From assembly GCA_035632215.1 (NCBI GenBank), contig DASQHF010000052.1, forward strand, positions 1 to 15,599: DNA of 15,599 nt, in the 5' to 3' direction. The notes under the pieces were generated by a model. It was not told the origin of the DNA. It saw nothing but the letters and a program-made list of their open reading frames with translations, and made no database searches. The stretch's first letter is position 1, and every line of letters begins with the position of its first letter. Positions 1 through 6,933 of this stretch are shown here, one piece after another. The DNA comes from CAIYRG01 sp035632215. GTDB lineage: Bacteria > Pseudomonadota > Alphaproteobacteria > Micropepsales > Micropepsaceae. A program made the position numbers and the translations under genes.

Positions 1-372
1 GGCGCATTAACCGGCACCGCGCGCTCAGCGACGTCGCACGTCGGCGACGTGTGGGCTTGAGCGGGAGGTTTCGGGGGTGATCTGATCGTCGCGACACTTG
101 CGGCAGGTTCTCGCCAAAATCAGATGGGGTGGCTGACGGCGAATCAGATAGCCTCGCGCCGGCGGAGTCGTGCTCCAGTGGCCGGATTAAATCTCCCCCC
201 CCAGGGTTACTGGTATTCTTCCCCCGCTCGACTCCGCCATGCCCAGGCGCGATCTCTCGGCCCATGACATGGCTCAAATTTGTCTCAACTCGTCTAAGCC
301 TCCATTAACCAGCTCGGTTCGATCCTTCCCGTGAGGGGGCGTCTTTGAGCGGTCTAGTTACCGGAGGCGCAG
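1..372. other. Gene-free left flank with a hairpin and CtrA-like half sites
   Basis: I see no open frame here with a ribosome binding site or a recognisable product. The visible structure is a nested inverted repeat: CGCTCA at 22-27 pairs with TGAGCG at 58-63, and ACGTCG at 31-36 pairs with CGACGT at 45-50. It could be a terminator-like stem of a gene to the left, although no T-run follows. The octamer AATCAGAT occurs twice (118-125 and 142-149). TTAACCGG (7-14) and TTAACCAG (305-312) resemble single CtrA half sites but lack a second TTAA at the right distance. The segment 305-362 should contain the promoter of the gene at 373, but no clear -35/-10 pair is visible. Confidence 0.4.
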
Positions 373-714
373 ATGAACTTGATCAGGTCTGGACGTTGGG
401 GACTGGTTCTCGACCCGGAGAGCCTCGACAGCAAAAAGGTTCGCGCGGACAAACTCGGTTCGCTGGCCCCAAAGGGGGGCACCGAGCAAACCGGACACTT
501 CATTCTCGAGCGTTACACGGTCGACGGCGATGGCAACATCTGCCTGACGCCGAAGCTCCGCATGAGGGAAATGCATGCCACACTCGATATCATTCAGGCG
601 GAGCTTCAAGGCCTGTTGGCGGAAACTCATCGGAGATTCCCAGGTAAACTAGAGAATCCTGATTGGTGGCACGCCCTAATAGATTGGGGTGTCGCGCCCG
701 CGCGACGGCACTAG
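373..714 (+). CDS. Hypothetical protein, 113 aa
   Basis: I do not recognise this protein. The ATG at 373 is preceded by a full GGAGG at 363-367 with five bases between, which is the main reason to call it a gene. The product is soluble in appearance, with no signal peptide or membrane segment. It has a charged N-terminal half (SLDSKKVRADKLG), a central stretch TGHFILERYTVDGDGNICL that could be a beta hairpin, and a likely amphipathic helix around residues 58-80 (MREMHATLDIIQAELQGLLAET). It ends 56 nt before the SciP-like gene and may be co-transcribed with it. An overlapping frame from 345 is GC-rich shadow. Function unknown. Confidence 0.6.
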   Translation: MNLIRSGRWGLVLDPESLDSKKVRADKLGSLAPKGGTEQTGHFILERYTVDGDGNICLTPKLRMREMHATLDIIQAELQGLLAETHRRFPGKLENPDWWHALIDWGVAPARRH

Positions 715-770
715 GGAAGCGCTGTAACGCACCAGCCCTGATCTTACGCACCTATCCAAAGGGATTGACC

Positions 771-1049
771 GTGAAATCGCATGGCCTCAGCCCCATTCCA
801 TACATCGTTGGCCCGAGCGGCACTGTGCTCACGAAGGCCGACCTCCCATCGCGAAGCACCAGACGGTGGGTGCGCCGACGTAAGGCTGAGGTTGTGGCCG
901 CAGTCCGTGACGGTCTGATCAGTCTTGAGGATGCTTGTGAACGGTGCGCCCTAACCATCGAGGAGTTTTCCTTATGGCAGCGCGCCGTCGATTCTGCGGT
1001 CGCCAACCCGATCCGACAACGCGATTCCAGCCGGCCCGTGCGAACCTGA
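771..1049 (+). CDS. sciP: SciP-like regulator (DUF1153 family), divergent copy
   Basis: The core IVGPSGTVLTKADLPS, then RRWVRRRKAEVVAAVRDGL, ISLEDACERC and LTIEEFSLWQRAVD, is the signature of SciP/DUF1153, a small helix-turn-helix protein. In Caulobacter, SciP binds CtrA and DNA and represses CtrA-activated flagellar and cell-cycle genes. I chose GTG 771 because AAAGGG (758-763) lies just upstream and it gives 92 aa, near the usual family length; the frame is open back to 663 without family-like sequence. Two things are odd. The end VANPIRQRDSSRPVRT lacks the HGLxGLRATRIQxYR-type tail I recall from typical SciP, and Cys replaces the usual Tyr after DACER. It may be a second, specialised or decaying copy. 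A probable terminator follows directly. Confidence 0.8.
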   Translation: MKSHGLSPIPYIVGPSGTVLTKADLPSRSTRRWVRRRKAEVVAAVRDGLISLEDACERCALTIEEFSLWQRAVDSAVANPIRQRDSSRPVRT

Positions 1050-1053
1050 CGAG

Positions 1054-1082
1054 CGGCGGGTTTCAGGAAAACTCGCCGTTTC
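1054..1082 (+). terminator. Probable intrinsic terminator of the SciP-like gene
   Basis: Starting five bases after the stop codon of the SciP-like gene, CGGCGGGTTT (1054-1063) pairs with AAACTCGCCG (1069-1078). This makes a ten-base-pair stem with one G-T wobble and a five-base loop (CAGGA), followed by TTT at 1079-1081. The T-run is short, so termination may be partial. Its position right behind the gene supports both the terminator call and the gene. Confidence 0.5.
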
Positions 1083-1106
1083 CAGGTCAGTCCCTAACTG
1101 CACAAA

Positions 1107-1130
1107 AATGACCCTAATGGTCATTGGGTC
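1107..1130. repeat. Overlapping, mutually exclusive inverted repeats
   Basis: AATGACC (1107-1113) pairs with GGTCATT (1119-1125) around a five-base loop. The overlapping pair GACCC (1110-1114) and GGGTC (1126-1130) would form a different stem, and the two cannot form together. There is no T-run and no adjacent gene, so this could be a protein-binding palindrome, part of an intergenic repeat, or chance. Confidence 0.3.
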
Positions 1131-1842
1131 TGTGAACCTGAGGGTTGTGCGCTGGGTCGCTATCACGCGCGACAGCGCCAGTACGATGAAGAACTCCGCC
1201 AACGAGCAGATCCGTCTCCTTCTATCAAACACGCACGCAATCGAACATTCCGGCTTTACCCGCGATTAAGCTGCGGTGGCAGTTCTGCGCCCATCACGGC
1301 GAAGCTGATGCCAATATGGACACTCCGGAATCCAAAGGTGTGCCATGCGCGTCCTGTGCGCACTGCCGCGGCAAATCTCTTTCGTATTCGCCGGCGCCGG
1401 CGCCAAGGTATGAGCTTGAGCTTCCGATTCCCGGGCCTCCGACGGCGTCGCTGGTTTCCCAACCGTGCACGCCGGCGTCAGCGCCTTCGAATCGGGCTCG
1501 CCTTGGCTGTCGCCGCGGTGGGTTTTCTTCACTTCGAGGGTTTCCGGCCCCAGAGGCTTCTCAAGGCCGACCGGGGCTGTGTCGACATTTCTTCGCGTGC
1601 CGACGCGCAGATGCTAGTCGGGAGCGCGAGCGCATGCGGGTCTCTGCACGATCAAGCCCCGCTGCTGAAGACCGCCAACGATTAGACCCGCACCTCCCGT
1701 TTCAGGGGAGGCGGAATATTGCGGCATCCAGCGCTCGTCGACGGAGATAATGCACGCACCCACGGCTGCTGGCGATCAGCCGGTAAAATGGCAAGTGACC
1801 GGATGGGACGCTCAGCGAATATCAGTCATCGCCGGTTATTCC
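1131..1842. other. Long stretch without a convincing gene
   Basis: Apart from one doubtful small ORF (1410-1685), I find no gene in this stretch between the SciP-like gene and the 3' end of the SBF-type transporter. Overlapping open frames on both strands give low-complexity Arg/Pro/Ala-rich translations typical of non-coding GC-rich DNA and have no usable ribosome binding sites. GCC GGC GCC GGC GCC at 1390-1404 is a short repeat of self-complementary triplet pairs. The segment may be decayed sequence at the edge of the accessory block. Confidence 0.4.
1410..1685 (+). CDS. Doubtful small Arg-rich, single-membrane-segment protein
   Basis: From ATG 1410 the frame encodes 91 aa: a strongly basic N-terminus (residues about 10-27, many Arg), one hydrophobic segment RIGLALAVAAVGFLHF, and a soluble tail containing GCVDISSRADAQ. 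Basic residues followed by a single membrane helix fit a small inner-membrane protein with its tail in the periplasm. Against it: AAGG lies only one base before the ATG, no family is recognised, and the same DNA is open in other frames. An earlier ATG at 1308 would lengthen it without improving the case. I give it mainly so that it can be tested. Confidence 0.22.
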   Translation: MSLSFRFPGLRRRRWFPNRARRRQRLRIGLALAVAAVGFLHFEGFRPQRLLKADRGCVDISSRADAQMLVGSASACGSLHDQAPLLKTAND

Positions 1843-2703
1843 TTACCCTATGCTTGCTCGGTGAGTTTTGGCCCAAGAGACGTAGGGGGCAGAGACAACT
1901 GCGCTGACAAGCAGTGCCAAGAGCACCGCAGCGAGCGCAAGTCGCTGTTGCGGAAAGTTGGCCTGCGCGATGGCCAAGGCGATGCCGGGATGGCGTGCCG
2001 CGCTGAAAATCGCGAGCACCGAGCGGTCTTCCGGTTCGGGGCCTCCGAGGAGATGACCTGCTATGAGACCAACGACGGCAAACGCAACCAGCGCGATAAG
2101 TGTTCCATTGCGCAGGAGCGAACCCATGTCTCCTAGCGTTCTCGCCAGGACTACCACCATACCCGCGAGCAGCATGACCGTGCCGATGGTAGAAATCTGG
2201 CTGGCAGCGCGCCCTGCGAAATCCGGCAACGCAGCTCGTATGGCTATGCCAGCACCGAGCGGGATGAGCACCGAAATGAGCGCGAGGCGCGCAATGGCCA
2301 AAGGCTGGATTTGCAGGGGGACACCAATTATTCGCTGGAATGCCTCGAGATAGAGCGGAATCCAAATTATCGACAGGAGCGCGGCGACAACCAAGAGACT
2401 GATTGCATAGCTTTCACGGCCACCCGCCCTAAAGGCTCTCTTCGGTAGGATGGGCGGGATCGGCGAAACGGACAGCGCAACGAGCACGATCTTAACTGCC
2501 GGGAGGAGATTGAAGCTCAACACGGCGATTACCGCAAAGACGGGCATGATCACCTGCATGGACAAGAAGGCCCGCAGGAGTTTGCCCGGGTTGCGAAACA
2601 AGTATTGGAGGTCGTGGGCGGTGGCGTTAAGCCCAATCGCGAAAACGCACAAGCCGACACTGACTTGCAGGAAGATCACTATCAAAGTGATCAGATTTGT
2701 CAT
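1843..2703 (-). CDS. Sodium/bile-acid-symporter-type (SBF family) transporter
   Basis: This is an inner-membrane protein of 286 aa made almost wholly of hydrophobic helices, about eight to ten. SPIPPILPKRAFRAGG in the first half and FSAARHPGIALAIAQANFP near the end resemble conserved stretches of the SBF/BASS fold, whose members move organic anions with Na+ (bile acids, pantoate, small carboxylates). I chose the ATG ending at 2703 because AAGGTG lies eight bases upstream; a start at 2748 adds a hydrophilic, family-unlike 15 residues. It lies 214 bp downstream of the outer-membrane protein gene on the same strand, with repeats in the gap, so it may have its own promoter or be read through from the DyP operon. 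Substrate unknown; uptake of a compound handled by the neighbours is inference. Confidence 0.85.
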   Translation of the reverse strand: MTNLITLIVIFLQVSVGLCVFAIGLNATAHDLQYLFRNPGKLLRAFLSMQVIMPVFAVIAVLSFNLLPAVKIVLVALSVSPIPPILPKRAFRAGGRESYAISLLVVAALLSIIWIPLYLEAFQRIIGVPLQIQPLAIARLALISVLIPLGAGIAIRAALPDFAGRAASQISTIGTVMLLAGMVVVLARTLGDMGSLLRNGTLIALVAFAVVGLIAGHLLGGPEPEDRSVLAIFSAARHPGIALAIAQANFPQQRLALAAVLLALLVSAVVSAPYVSWAKTHRASIG

Positions 2704-2777
2704 TGGCTCGGCACCTTGGGGTCGCGCGTCACATCGCGCCTGAAACAATTTGCGCGGAGGGGAAACGACAGGGCTAT

Positions 2778-2797
2778 TAGACCTTTGTCCAATCGGC
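2778..2797. repeat. 20-bp repeat, copy 1 (upstream of the transporter gene)
   Basis: TAGACCTTTGTCCAATCGGC here matches TAGACTTAAGTCCAATCGGC at 2888-2907 in 17 of 20 positions, in the same orientation and 110 bp apart. It lies 75 bp upstream of the transporter start. CCAATC at 2789-2794 also pairs with GATTGG at 2817-2822. The pair could be operator sites; this copy has lost the perfect palindrome seen in copy 2. Confidence 0.5.
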
Positions 2798-2887
2798 GAG
2801 CACCCACCGAGTGAATGATTGGTCTTACGAGCTCACCCGGACATTAGCTTGGCCCGATCAGCTCCTGCCGCGTGTAGCAGGGGGCAG

Positions 2888-2907
2888 TAGACTTAAGTCC
2901 AATCGGC
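2888..2907. promoter_or_regulatory. 20-bp repeat, copy 2, with perfect 10-bp palindrome
   Basis: This copy contains GACTTAAGTC (2890-2899), a perfect palindrome. The nonamer ACTTAAGTC recurs at 6935-6943, upstream of the 184-aa gene that begins the DyP operon. Symmetric sites in front of both transcription units suggest a common regulator, but no regulator gene is visible in the block and a site this short can arise by chance. Confidence 0.35.
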
Positions 2908-2917
2908 CCAGTCGTTG

Positions 2918-3880
2918 CTAGAAAGCAGTGGCTGCTACCAACCGGATCGCGCGGCCGTCCAGGCCGTTGGAGTTTCGCGCGACGATCTGTCCGTAGGTGA
3001 ATTTGAGAAAGAAGTTGCCGCTCACGGTGACGCCGAGAGTTCCTCCCAGCCCAAGCGACACTTCGGGGTTCCGGTTGTCGATGCCATCGACCGTAGTTGC
3101 GCCACCATAGGTGTAGAATCCGTCGCCCGAAATCCAGAACACGCGGTTTAGGTTTCGAGTGATGTGGGCTTCCACAGTGTATAGTGGGGCCTGCTGGACC
3201 TTGTTGGCGTCGAAAGGGTCGTAGTTTGCGGTGAAGAACGCAACAGAGGGCAGGATTTCGAACGTCGTGAGCTCGGGATCGAGCGGCGTTTCGCCGAACG
3301 CGTAAGCGATCGGGAACCCAAGCTTGAAGGCCCATCGGTTGGCGCCGAGGTTGACGATTCGTCCCGATGAGTAATCTCCGGTCGGCGCGGTAATCTTGGG
3401 CAAGAACGCTAAGGAAAAGCCAGGCTTGTAGGTTGCGTACTCCTTGGGCGAGAGAGACGGCAAGCCGATGAGCCCGAACCATCCCCCGATAGTGATATCG
3501 CCAATCCCCGAGCTGGTGCGCCCCTGGAGCACGAGGCCATCCTCGTGAATTGCGCCACTGACCGCGCCGATGGGGAGAAGAGCGAAGACGTTCGCTGCGG
3601 AGCCATCGATTGAAATGGGGTGGGCGTAACGAAGGATGGCCTGGTTCAAATCGAAGGTCTGACCGCGGAACACGATCCCGTCCTCGGTTGTCTGATTGCT
3701 CCGGTCGAAAATGCCGAAGGCCGTAAAGAGGTGGGTATCCGCCGGCGCGAGCTGGTAGGTCCGCGCTCCGTCACCTTGAGCGCGTGCCCTGTCCGATAAG
3801 CAGCTCAGAACGGCGGCACACGCGAGCAGGAAAAACACCCAACATGTGGATCTAAAGCCCCTTGTTCTCGCGGAACTCAC
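2918..3880 (-). CDS. Outer-membrane beta-barrel, Phenol_MetA_deg (MetA-pathway) family
   Basis: This 320-aa protein begins with a signal peptide: basic start, hydrophobic core WVFFLLACAAVLSCL, likely cleavage after RARA near residue 35. Features of the Phenol_MetA_deg family are visible: GIGDITIGGWFGL, PTGDYSSGRIVNLGANRWAFK, the YTVEAHITRNL-type strand, TYGGATTVDGI, and alternating strands ending in a terminal Phe, as usual for barrels inserted by the BAM complex. Members are found in aromatic degradation clusters and are thought to help hydrophobic substrates cross the outer membrane. The start is GTG at 3880 with GGGGGA seven bases upstream. It follows the 338-aa gene by 34 nt and is probably the last gene of the DyP operon. 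Family confident, substrate unknown. Confidence 0.82.
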   Translation of the reverse strand: MSSARTRGFRSTCWVFFLLACAAVLSCLSDRARAQGDGARTYQLAPADTHLFTAFGIFDRSNQTTEDGIVFRGQTFDLNQAILRYAHPISIDGSAANVFALLPIGAVSGAIHEDGLVLQGRTSSGIGDITIGGWFGLIGLPSLSPKEYATYKPGFSLAFLPKITAPTGDYSSGRIVNLGANRWAFKLGFPIAYAFGETPLDPELTTFEILPSVAFFTANYDPFDANKVQQAPLYTVEAHITRNLNRVFWISGDGFYTYGGATTVDGIDNRNPEVSLGLGGTLGVTVSGNFFLKFTYGQIVARNSNGLDGRAIRLVAATAF

Positions 3881-3914
3881 GATTGATCCCCCGGGCCGAA
3901 ATCGCGATCTACCT

Positions 3915-4931
3915 TCACCTCATGAGAGCGAGGTTCCGCCAAAAGCGTTCCAAACTTTCGGTTCCCCCGAACAGCGTCGTGAAATTCGTGGAATCCACCA
4001 GCACGATGTCTCCGGCCCGCTTTCCGCTGGGCGGCATCCAGAGCAGACAATTGAATTCGGTATTGCCGGCCTCAATGAAAGGATGTGGCCGTTCGAGATC
4101 CACGGGTTGCCGTGCCAGCAGGCGGATCGCCTTGCTGTCCCGCTCGGTAATCTCGTAGTGGGGCAGGTGCGGATGGAAGTTGAGCGTCGGCACGCCTTTG
4201 AGGAGCCCGAGATCGTCAAGATCCCGGAAGGCGGTAAGCGGCGCGATATCCTTCGTGCCTTTGACCAGCGCCGGCCGCAGCCCGTAGGTATTGTGCACCG
4301 GCACGCCAAGCGCCTTCATGAGCGAGCGCCCATAGGCCGTGAAGCGCTGCTGGCGCGGAACGAGCGGGTCGCCATGGTGCCGGTATTCCATCTGGCGCTG
4401 TCTTAGGTCATCGGTGAAGCCGACATCATGATGCGGCGCCAAGAGGAGGCAGGCGCCCTCCCGCTCGAGCCATTGGCGTATTGCCGCGACTTCAGCCGAC
4501 GCCGCTTCCTGGCCCGAAAGCAGATGGTCGAGCCCAAACACCATCAGCGTGTCGGCATCGGCGAGGATGCGTTCGTCGATCGGAAGGCTGTATCCCGCCT
4601 GGTCGACGCGCTGGAAAACGGCAACGGGATGTCCGGTCAACTCGCCGGCAATCTTCTGGAAAGACAGCGTGGAGCGGTGGAACAGCTCCAGCGTGCCCGC
4701 GATCCCCTGAAGAAATTGGTCCGCGTTCCATTCCGGCGTCTCGTAGGCCGGCCACAATACCGTGCGCACTTCCGTCATGGTGGAGAAGCGATTTTCCATC
4801 GCCGCAGGATCGCGCTGCGATTCCCACGGATAGCTCCAGGTCCAATAGATGCTGATGCGCCGGCGGCCAGGGGTATATTTCCGCGGCACGTGAACCTGAT
4901 TGTAGGTGCGAGGGAGGTTCGTCTCGGACAT
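3915..4931 (-). CDS. Unknown 338-aa protein coupled to DyP peroxidase
   Basis: I cannot assign a named family. The protein is soluble, without signal peptide or membrane helix. Residues about 121-170 (ILADADTLMVFGLDHLL, then an acidic helix, then GACLLLAPHHDVG) look like a beta-alpha-beta unit of a class I glutamine-amidotransferase or flavodoxin-like fold, and a late strand GDIVLVDSTNF (307-317) fits the same sheet. There is no obvious catalytic Cys nucleophile elbow; C161 lies within a strand. Histidine clusters APHHD (165-169) and NFHPHLPHYE (251-260), plus Trp/Tyr-rich YWTWSYPW (29-36), could bind metal or an aromatic ligand. Its ATG overlaps the peroxidase stop codon by one base (TGATG), implying translational coupling and a shared job. 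Fold is inference. Confidence 0.75.
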   Translation of the reverse strand: MSETNLPRTYNQVHVPRKYTPGRRRISIYWTWSYPWESQRDPAAMENRFSTMTEVRTVLWPAYETPEWNADQFLQGIAGTLELFHRSTLSFQKIAGELTGHPVAVFQRVDQAGYSLPIDERILADADTLMVFGLDHLLSGQEAASAEVAAIRQWLEREGACLLLAPHHDVGFTDDLRQRQMEYRHHGDPLVPRQQRFTAYGRSLMKALGVPVHNTYGLRPALVKGTKDIAPLTAFRDLDDLGLLKGVPTLNFHPHLPHYEITERDSKAIRLLARQPVDLERPHPFIEAGNTEFNCLLWMPPSGKRAGDIVLVDSTNFTTLFGGTESLERFWRNLALMR

Positions 4932-6253
4932 CAGTGCGCCCCATGCGCACCCGCAACAAGGAAACGCAGCGCTCTCAATCCGGGCAGGAAGAAATAGGCC
5001 CCTCCCTTAACCGTCGTGAAGGCGGGAAGGCCCTTGATCCTTTTCCGGATTGGGCGGTTCGGAATGGTGAAATCGTAGGTGCCGTCCTGGTCACCGAAGA
5101 GCGGATCGTGCTCGTTCCCGAGTTCATGGAAATCGGGATCGTTTGCCCAGACATTCATTGCGAATTCGAATTGGCGCGCGAGACTCGCACAGCCGACGAA
5201 GGCCGCGATCCCCCGCTCCACTCCGTCCTCGGGCGCGTCTTCGGGGAGGGCCGGGCCGTAAGTCCCGCCGCGCCGGATCATCCTGCGCCGCTCAATATTC
5301 GGGGCCGTGTCTCGCGGGTTCATGCGCCTGATGTGCGCGCCTAAGGGACATGCGTAACCGTATGGGTCCATCGTCCCGTAGTCGAAATCGTTGGTACGCT
5401 GCCGGTCCTTTCCGAGTTCTGGATCGTCCTTGTCGGGCGACAGCACGAGCGGAGCCCCGCTGCGCCAGCGGCCCATCAGCTTCGCCGCGAGCAGTTCCTC
5501 TCCGTCTTTCGTCTTGCCGTATTGCTTAAGGAAATCGCGGAACGCCCCGACGTGCTCTTCAAGGCGTATGTAGGCGATATAGCTCCCGTTGCGCGACAGG
5601 ATCTCGGGCTCTGGAAGCGGCACTTGCAAGCCGGTTTGATCCGGGTATCCCAGGAAGAATTCGCCCGGCTTGAGCAACGGTCCCGAACCCGGTGCCGGCT
5701 CGTCGCCCGTACCTTCGATCGCAGGGGCGGACAAGCGGTCGCGATAGCCGAAATGCTCGTGTGCGTGATCGTATGGCGGGATGGCCGCGAGATCGAGGCT
5801 CGAGAGAACTTCGACGCCGCATTCCTTGACGAACCGCTGATGTTCGCGCGTGCACCGCTCCCGCTCTGTGATGTCGCGCGCGAACAGCACGATGATCGCA
5901 TGAAGGTCGGGGCTCGCGAGACCGCCAACCCAGCGCTCTGGGTCGTTCTTGCCGGTCGTGCCGATGACATCGGCGCGAGTAGCCATGCCCAGCCGGAATT
6001 CCTCCGGAAAAGTAGCGAGCGAGGACTCGTCCATGCCCATCGCCCGCAGACCGTTCCAGGTAAACGCGACTGTGATCCAGCGCGAATCAGGCGCACCTGA
6101 TCCCACGGCTTTCGCGCTCCCGACTTTTTCAAGCATGGTGGTGAGCCATGCTTGCCCACTGCGCGGTTCAGGAAAGGTCAAGAATTCGTAGCGGGCCGCG
6201 AGCGCGGGCGTGCGCGAAACGAGAAAGTGTTGGATGTCGTCGAGTTCGAGCAT
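4931..6253 (-). CDS. DyP-type heme peroxidase, 440 aa
   Basis: DyP peroxidases are heme enzymes that use H2O2 to oxidise dyes, phenols and lignin-related compounds. The proximal heme ligand is His307 in CPLGAHIRRMNPRD, a hallmark of the family, and RRGGTYGP (327-334) supplies the distal Arg. The N-terminal part (1-165) fits the first ferredoxin-like domain. The distal motif HFGYRDRLSAPAIEG (167-181) is GxxDG with its last Gly replaced by Arg: Asp172 is kept, Arg173 is new. There is no Tat or Sec signal, so it should be cytoplasmic. The C-terminus does not look like a known encapsulin-targeting tail and no encapsulin gene is in view. It starts 6 nt after the 184-aa gene with a weak ribosome site, so coupling is likely. 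Confidence 0.93.
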   Translation of the reverse strand: MLELDDIQHFLVSRTPALAARYEFLTFPEPRSGQAWLTTMLEKVGSAKAVGSGAPDSRWITVAFTWNGLRAMGMDESSLATFPEEFRLGMATRADVIGTTGKNDPERWVGGLASPDLHAIIVLFARDITERERCTREHQRFVKECGVEVLSSLDLAAIPPYDHAHEHFGYRDRLSAPAIEGTGDEPAPGSGPLLKPGEFFLGYPDQTGLQVPLPEPEILSRNGSYIAYIRLEEHVGAFRDFLKQYGKTKDGEELLAAKLMGRWRSGAPLVLSPDKDDPELGKDRQRTNDFDYGTMDPYGYACPLGAHIRRMNPRDTAPNIERRRMIRRGGTYGPALPEDAPEDGVERGIAAFVGCASLARQFEFAMNVWANDPDFHELGNEHDPLFGDQDGTYDFTIPNRPIRKRIKGLPAFTTVKGGAYFFLPGLRALRFLVAGAHGAH

Positions 6254-6259
6254 CGCACT

Positions 6260-6814
6260 TCACTGCATCTGGTCGAGCATTTCCGAGAACTTCTGCTTCA
6301 GCTTGAGCGCCTTCTTGATCTCTTCGGTGGTGACGTAGGGATACTCGCCATATTCAAGAAAGCTCGGGTGCTGGTGCTCCCGCATGAACTTCACAAACGC
6401 GGGCACATTCGTTTTCCAGTCTACCGGGAAGCCTTCGAGATTCTCGAACGCTGTGTTCAAGCCGTATTTGCTGAAGAGCACGACTGCGTCCTCGGTATAC
6501 TTGTCGAAATCGGTGTCGAAGATCCCCTGGTACATGAAGTAGGTGTCTGCACCGATGTTGAAGAGAACCCAGCGAAGGTAATGAAGCTTGAGGGTCTCGA
6601 GCGCGTCGGGAAGTTCGGCGACCTTCTTCTCGATTGCCTTCCCGTACTCACGAATAGCGGCTTCTCGCCCGGGCTTGACCTTCGCGATGATTGTGAAGCC
6701 GTAATTGGCTGGTGTCCGCGGATAGATGGGACCGTACCGGCCCCTCTCGGGTTTGAAGTATCCCTCTTTGGGAATCGCCATGGCTGCGGGTTGAGTGACA
6801 TCATGCGTTGCCAT
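6260..6814 (-). CDS. Unknown 184-aa protein, first gene of the DyP operon
   Basis: The start is firm: AGGAGG lies about five bases before the ATG ending at 6814, although the frame stays open back to 7096. The protein is soluble. NYGFTIIAKVKPGREAAIREYGKAIEKKV (38-66) reads as a beta strand followed by a helix, and LRWVLFNIGADTYFMYQGIFDTDFDKYTED (80-109) as two further strands and a helix start. This pattern fits a ferredoxin-like alpha/beta dimeric barrel, the fold also used by DyP peroxidases and chlorite dismutases. A Lys-rich helix (167-178) ends it. No heme-ligand motif is visible. As leader of an operon with the peroxidase it may be a partner or accessory protein; that is inference. Confidence 0.82.
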   Translation of the reverse strand: MATHDVTQPAAMAIPKEGYFKPERGRYGPIYPRTPANYGFTIIAKVKPGREAAIREYGKAIEKKVAELPDALETLKLHYLRWVLFNIGADTYFMYQGIFDTDFDKYTEDAVVLFSKYGLNTAFENLEGFPVDWKTNVPAFVKFMREHQHPSFLEYGEYPYVTTEEIKKALKLKQKFSEMLDQMQ

Positions 6815-6933
6815 CTGGTCCTCCTGAGCCAATTCGATCGTTTGGCCGGGCGCGCAAAAACGGGGCCCGCCCAGCTCATAAGCTGCGAAAACTGCCTGAT
6901 TGCTTAGGAAATAGGACGGGAGAGCATCAATGG

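Noticed and set aside
305..312. TTAACCAG as a CtrA site for the 113-aa gene
   Set aside because: The second half seven bases on is GGTT rather than TTAA; a lone half site is too weak to call.
663..770. Longer SciP-like protein starting at 663
   Set aside because: The added 36 residues overlap the previous gene and do not resemble SciP; GTG 771 has a ribosome site and gives the family length.
1316..1750. 144-codon plus-strand frame
   Set aside because: Pro/Ser/Arg/Cys-rich low-complexity translation, no ribosome site, overlapping equally open frames on both strands.
6152..6907. 251-codon plus-strand frame opposite the 184-aa gene and the start of the DyP gene
   Set aside because: The minus strand has a strong ribosome site and recognisable DyP sequence; this frame is its complement-strand shadow.
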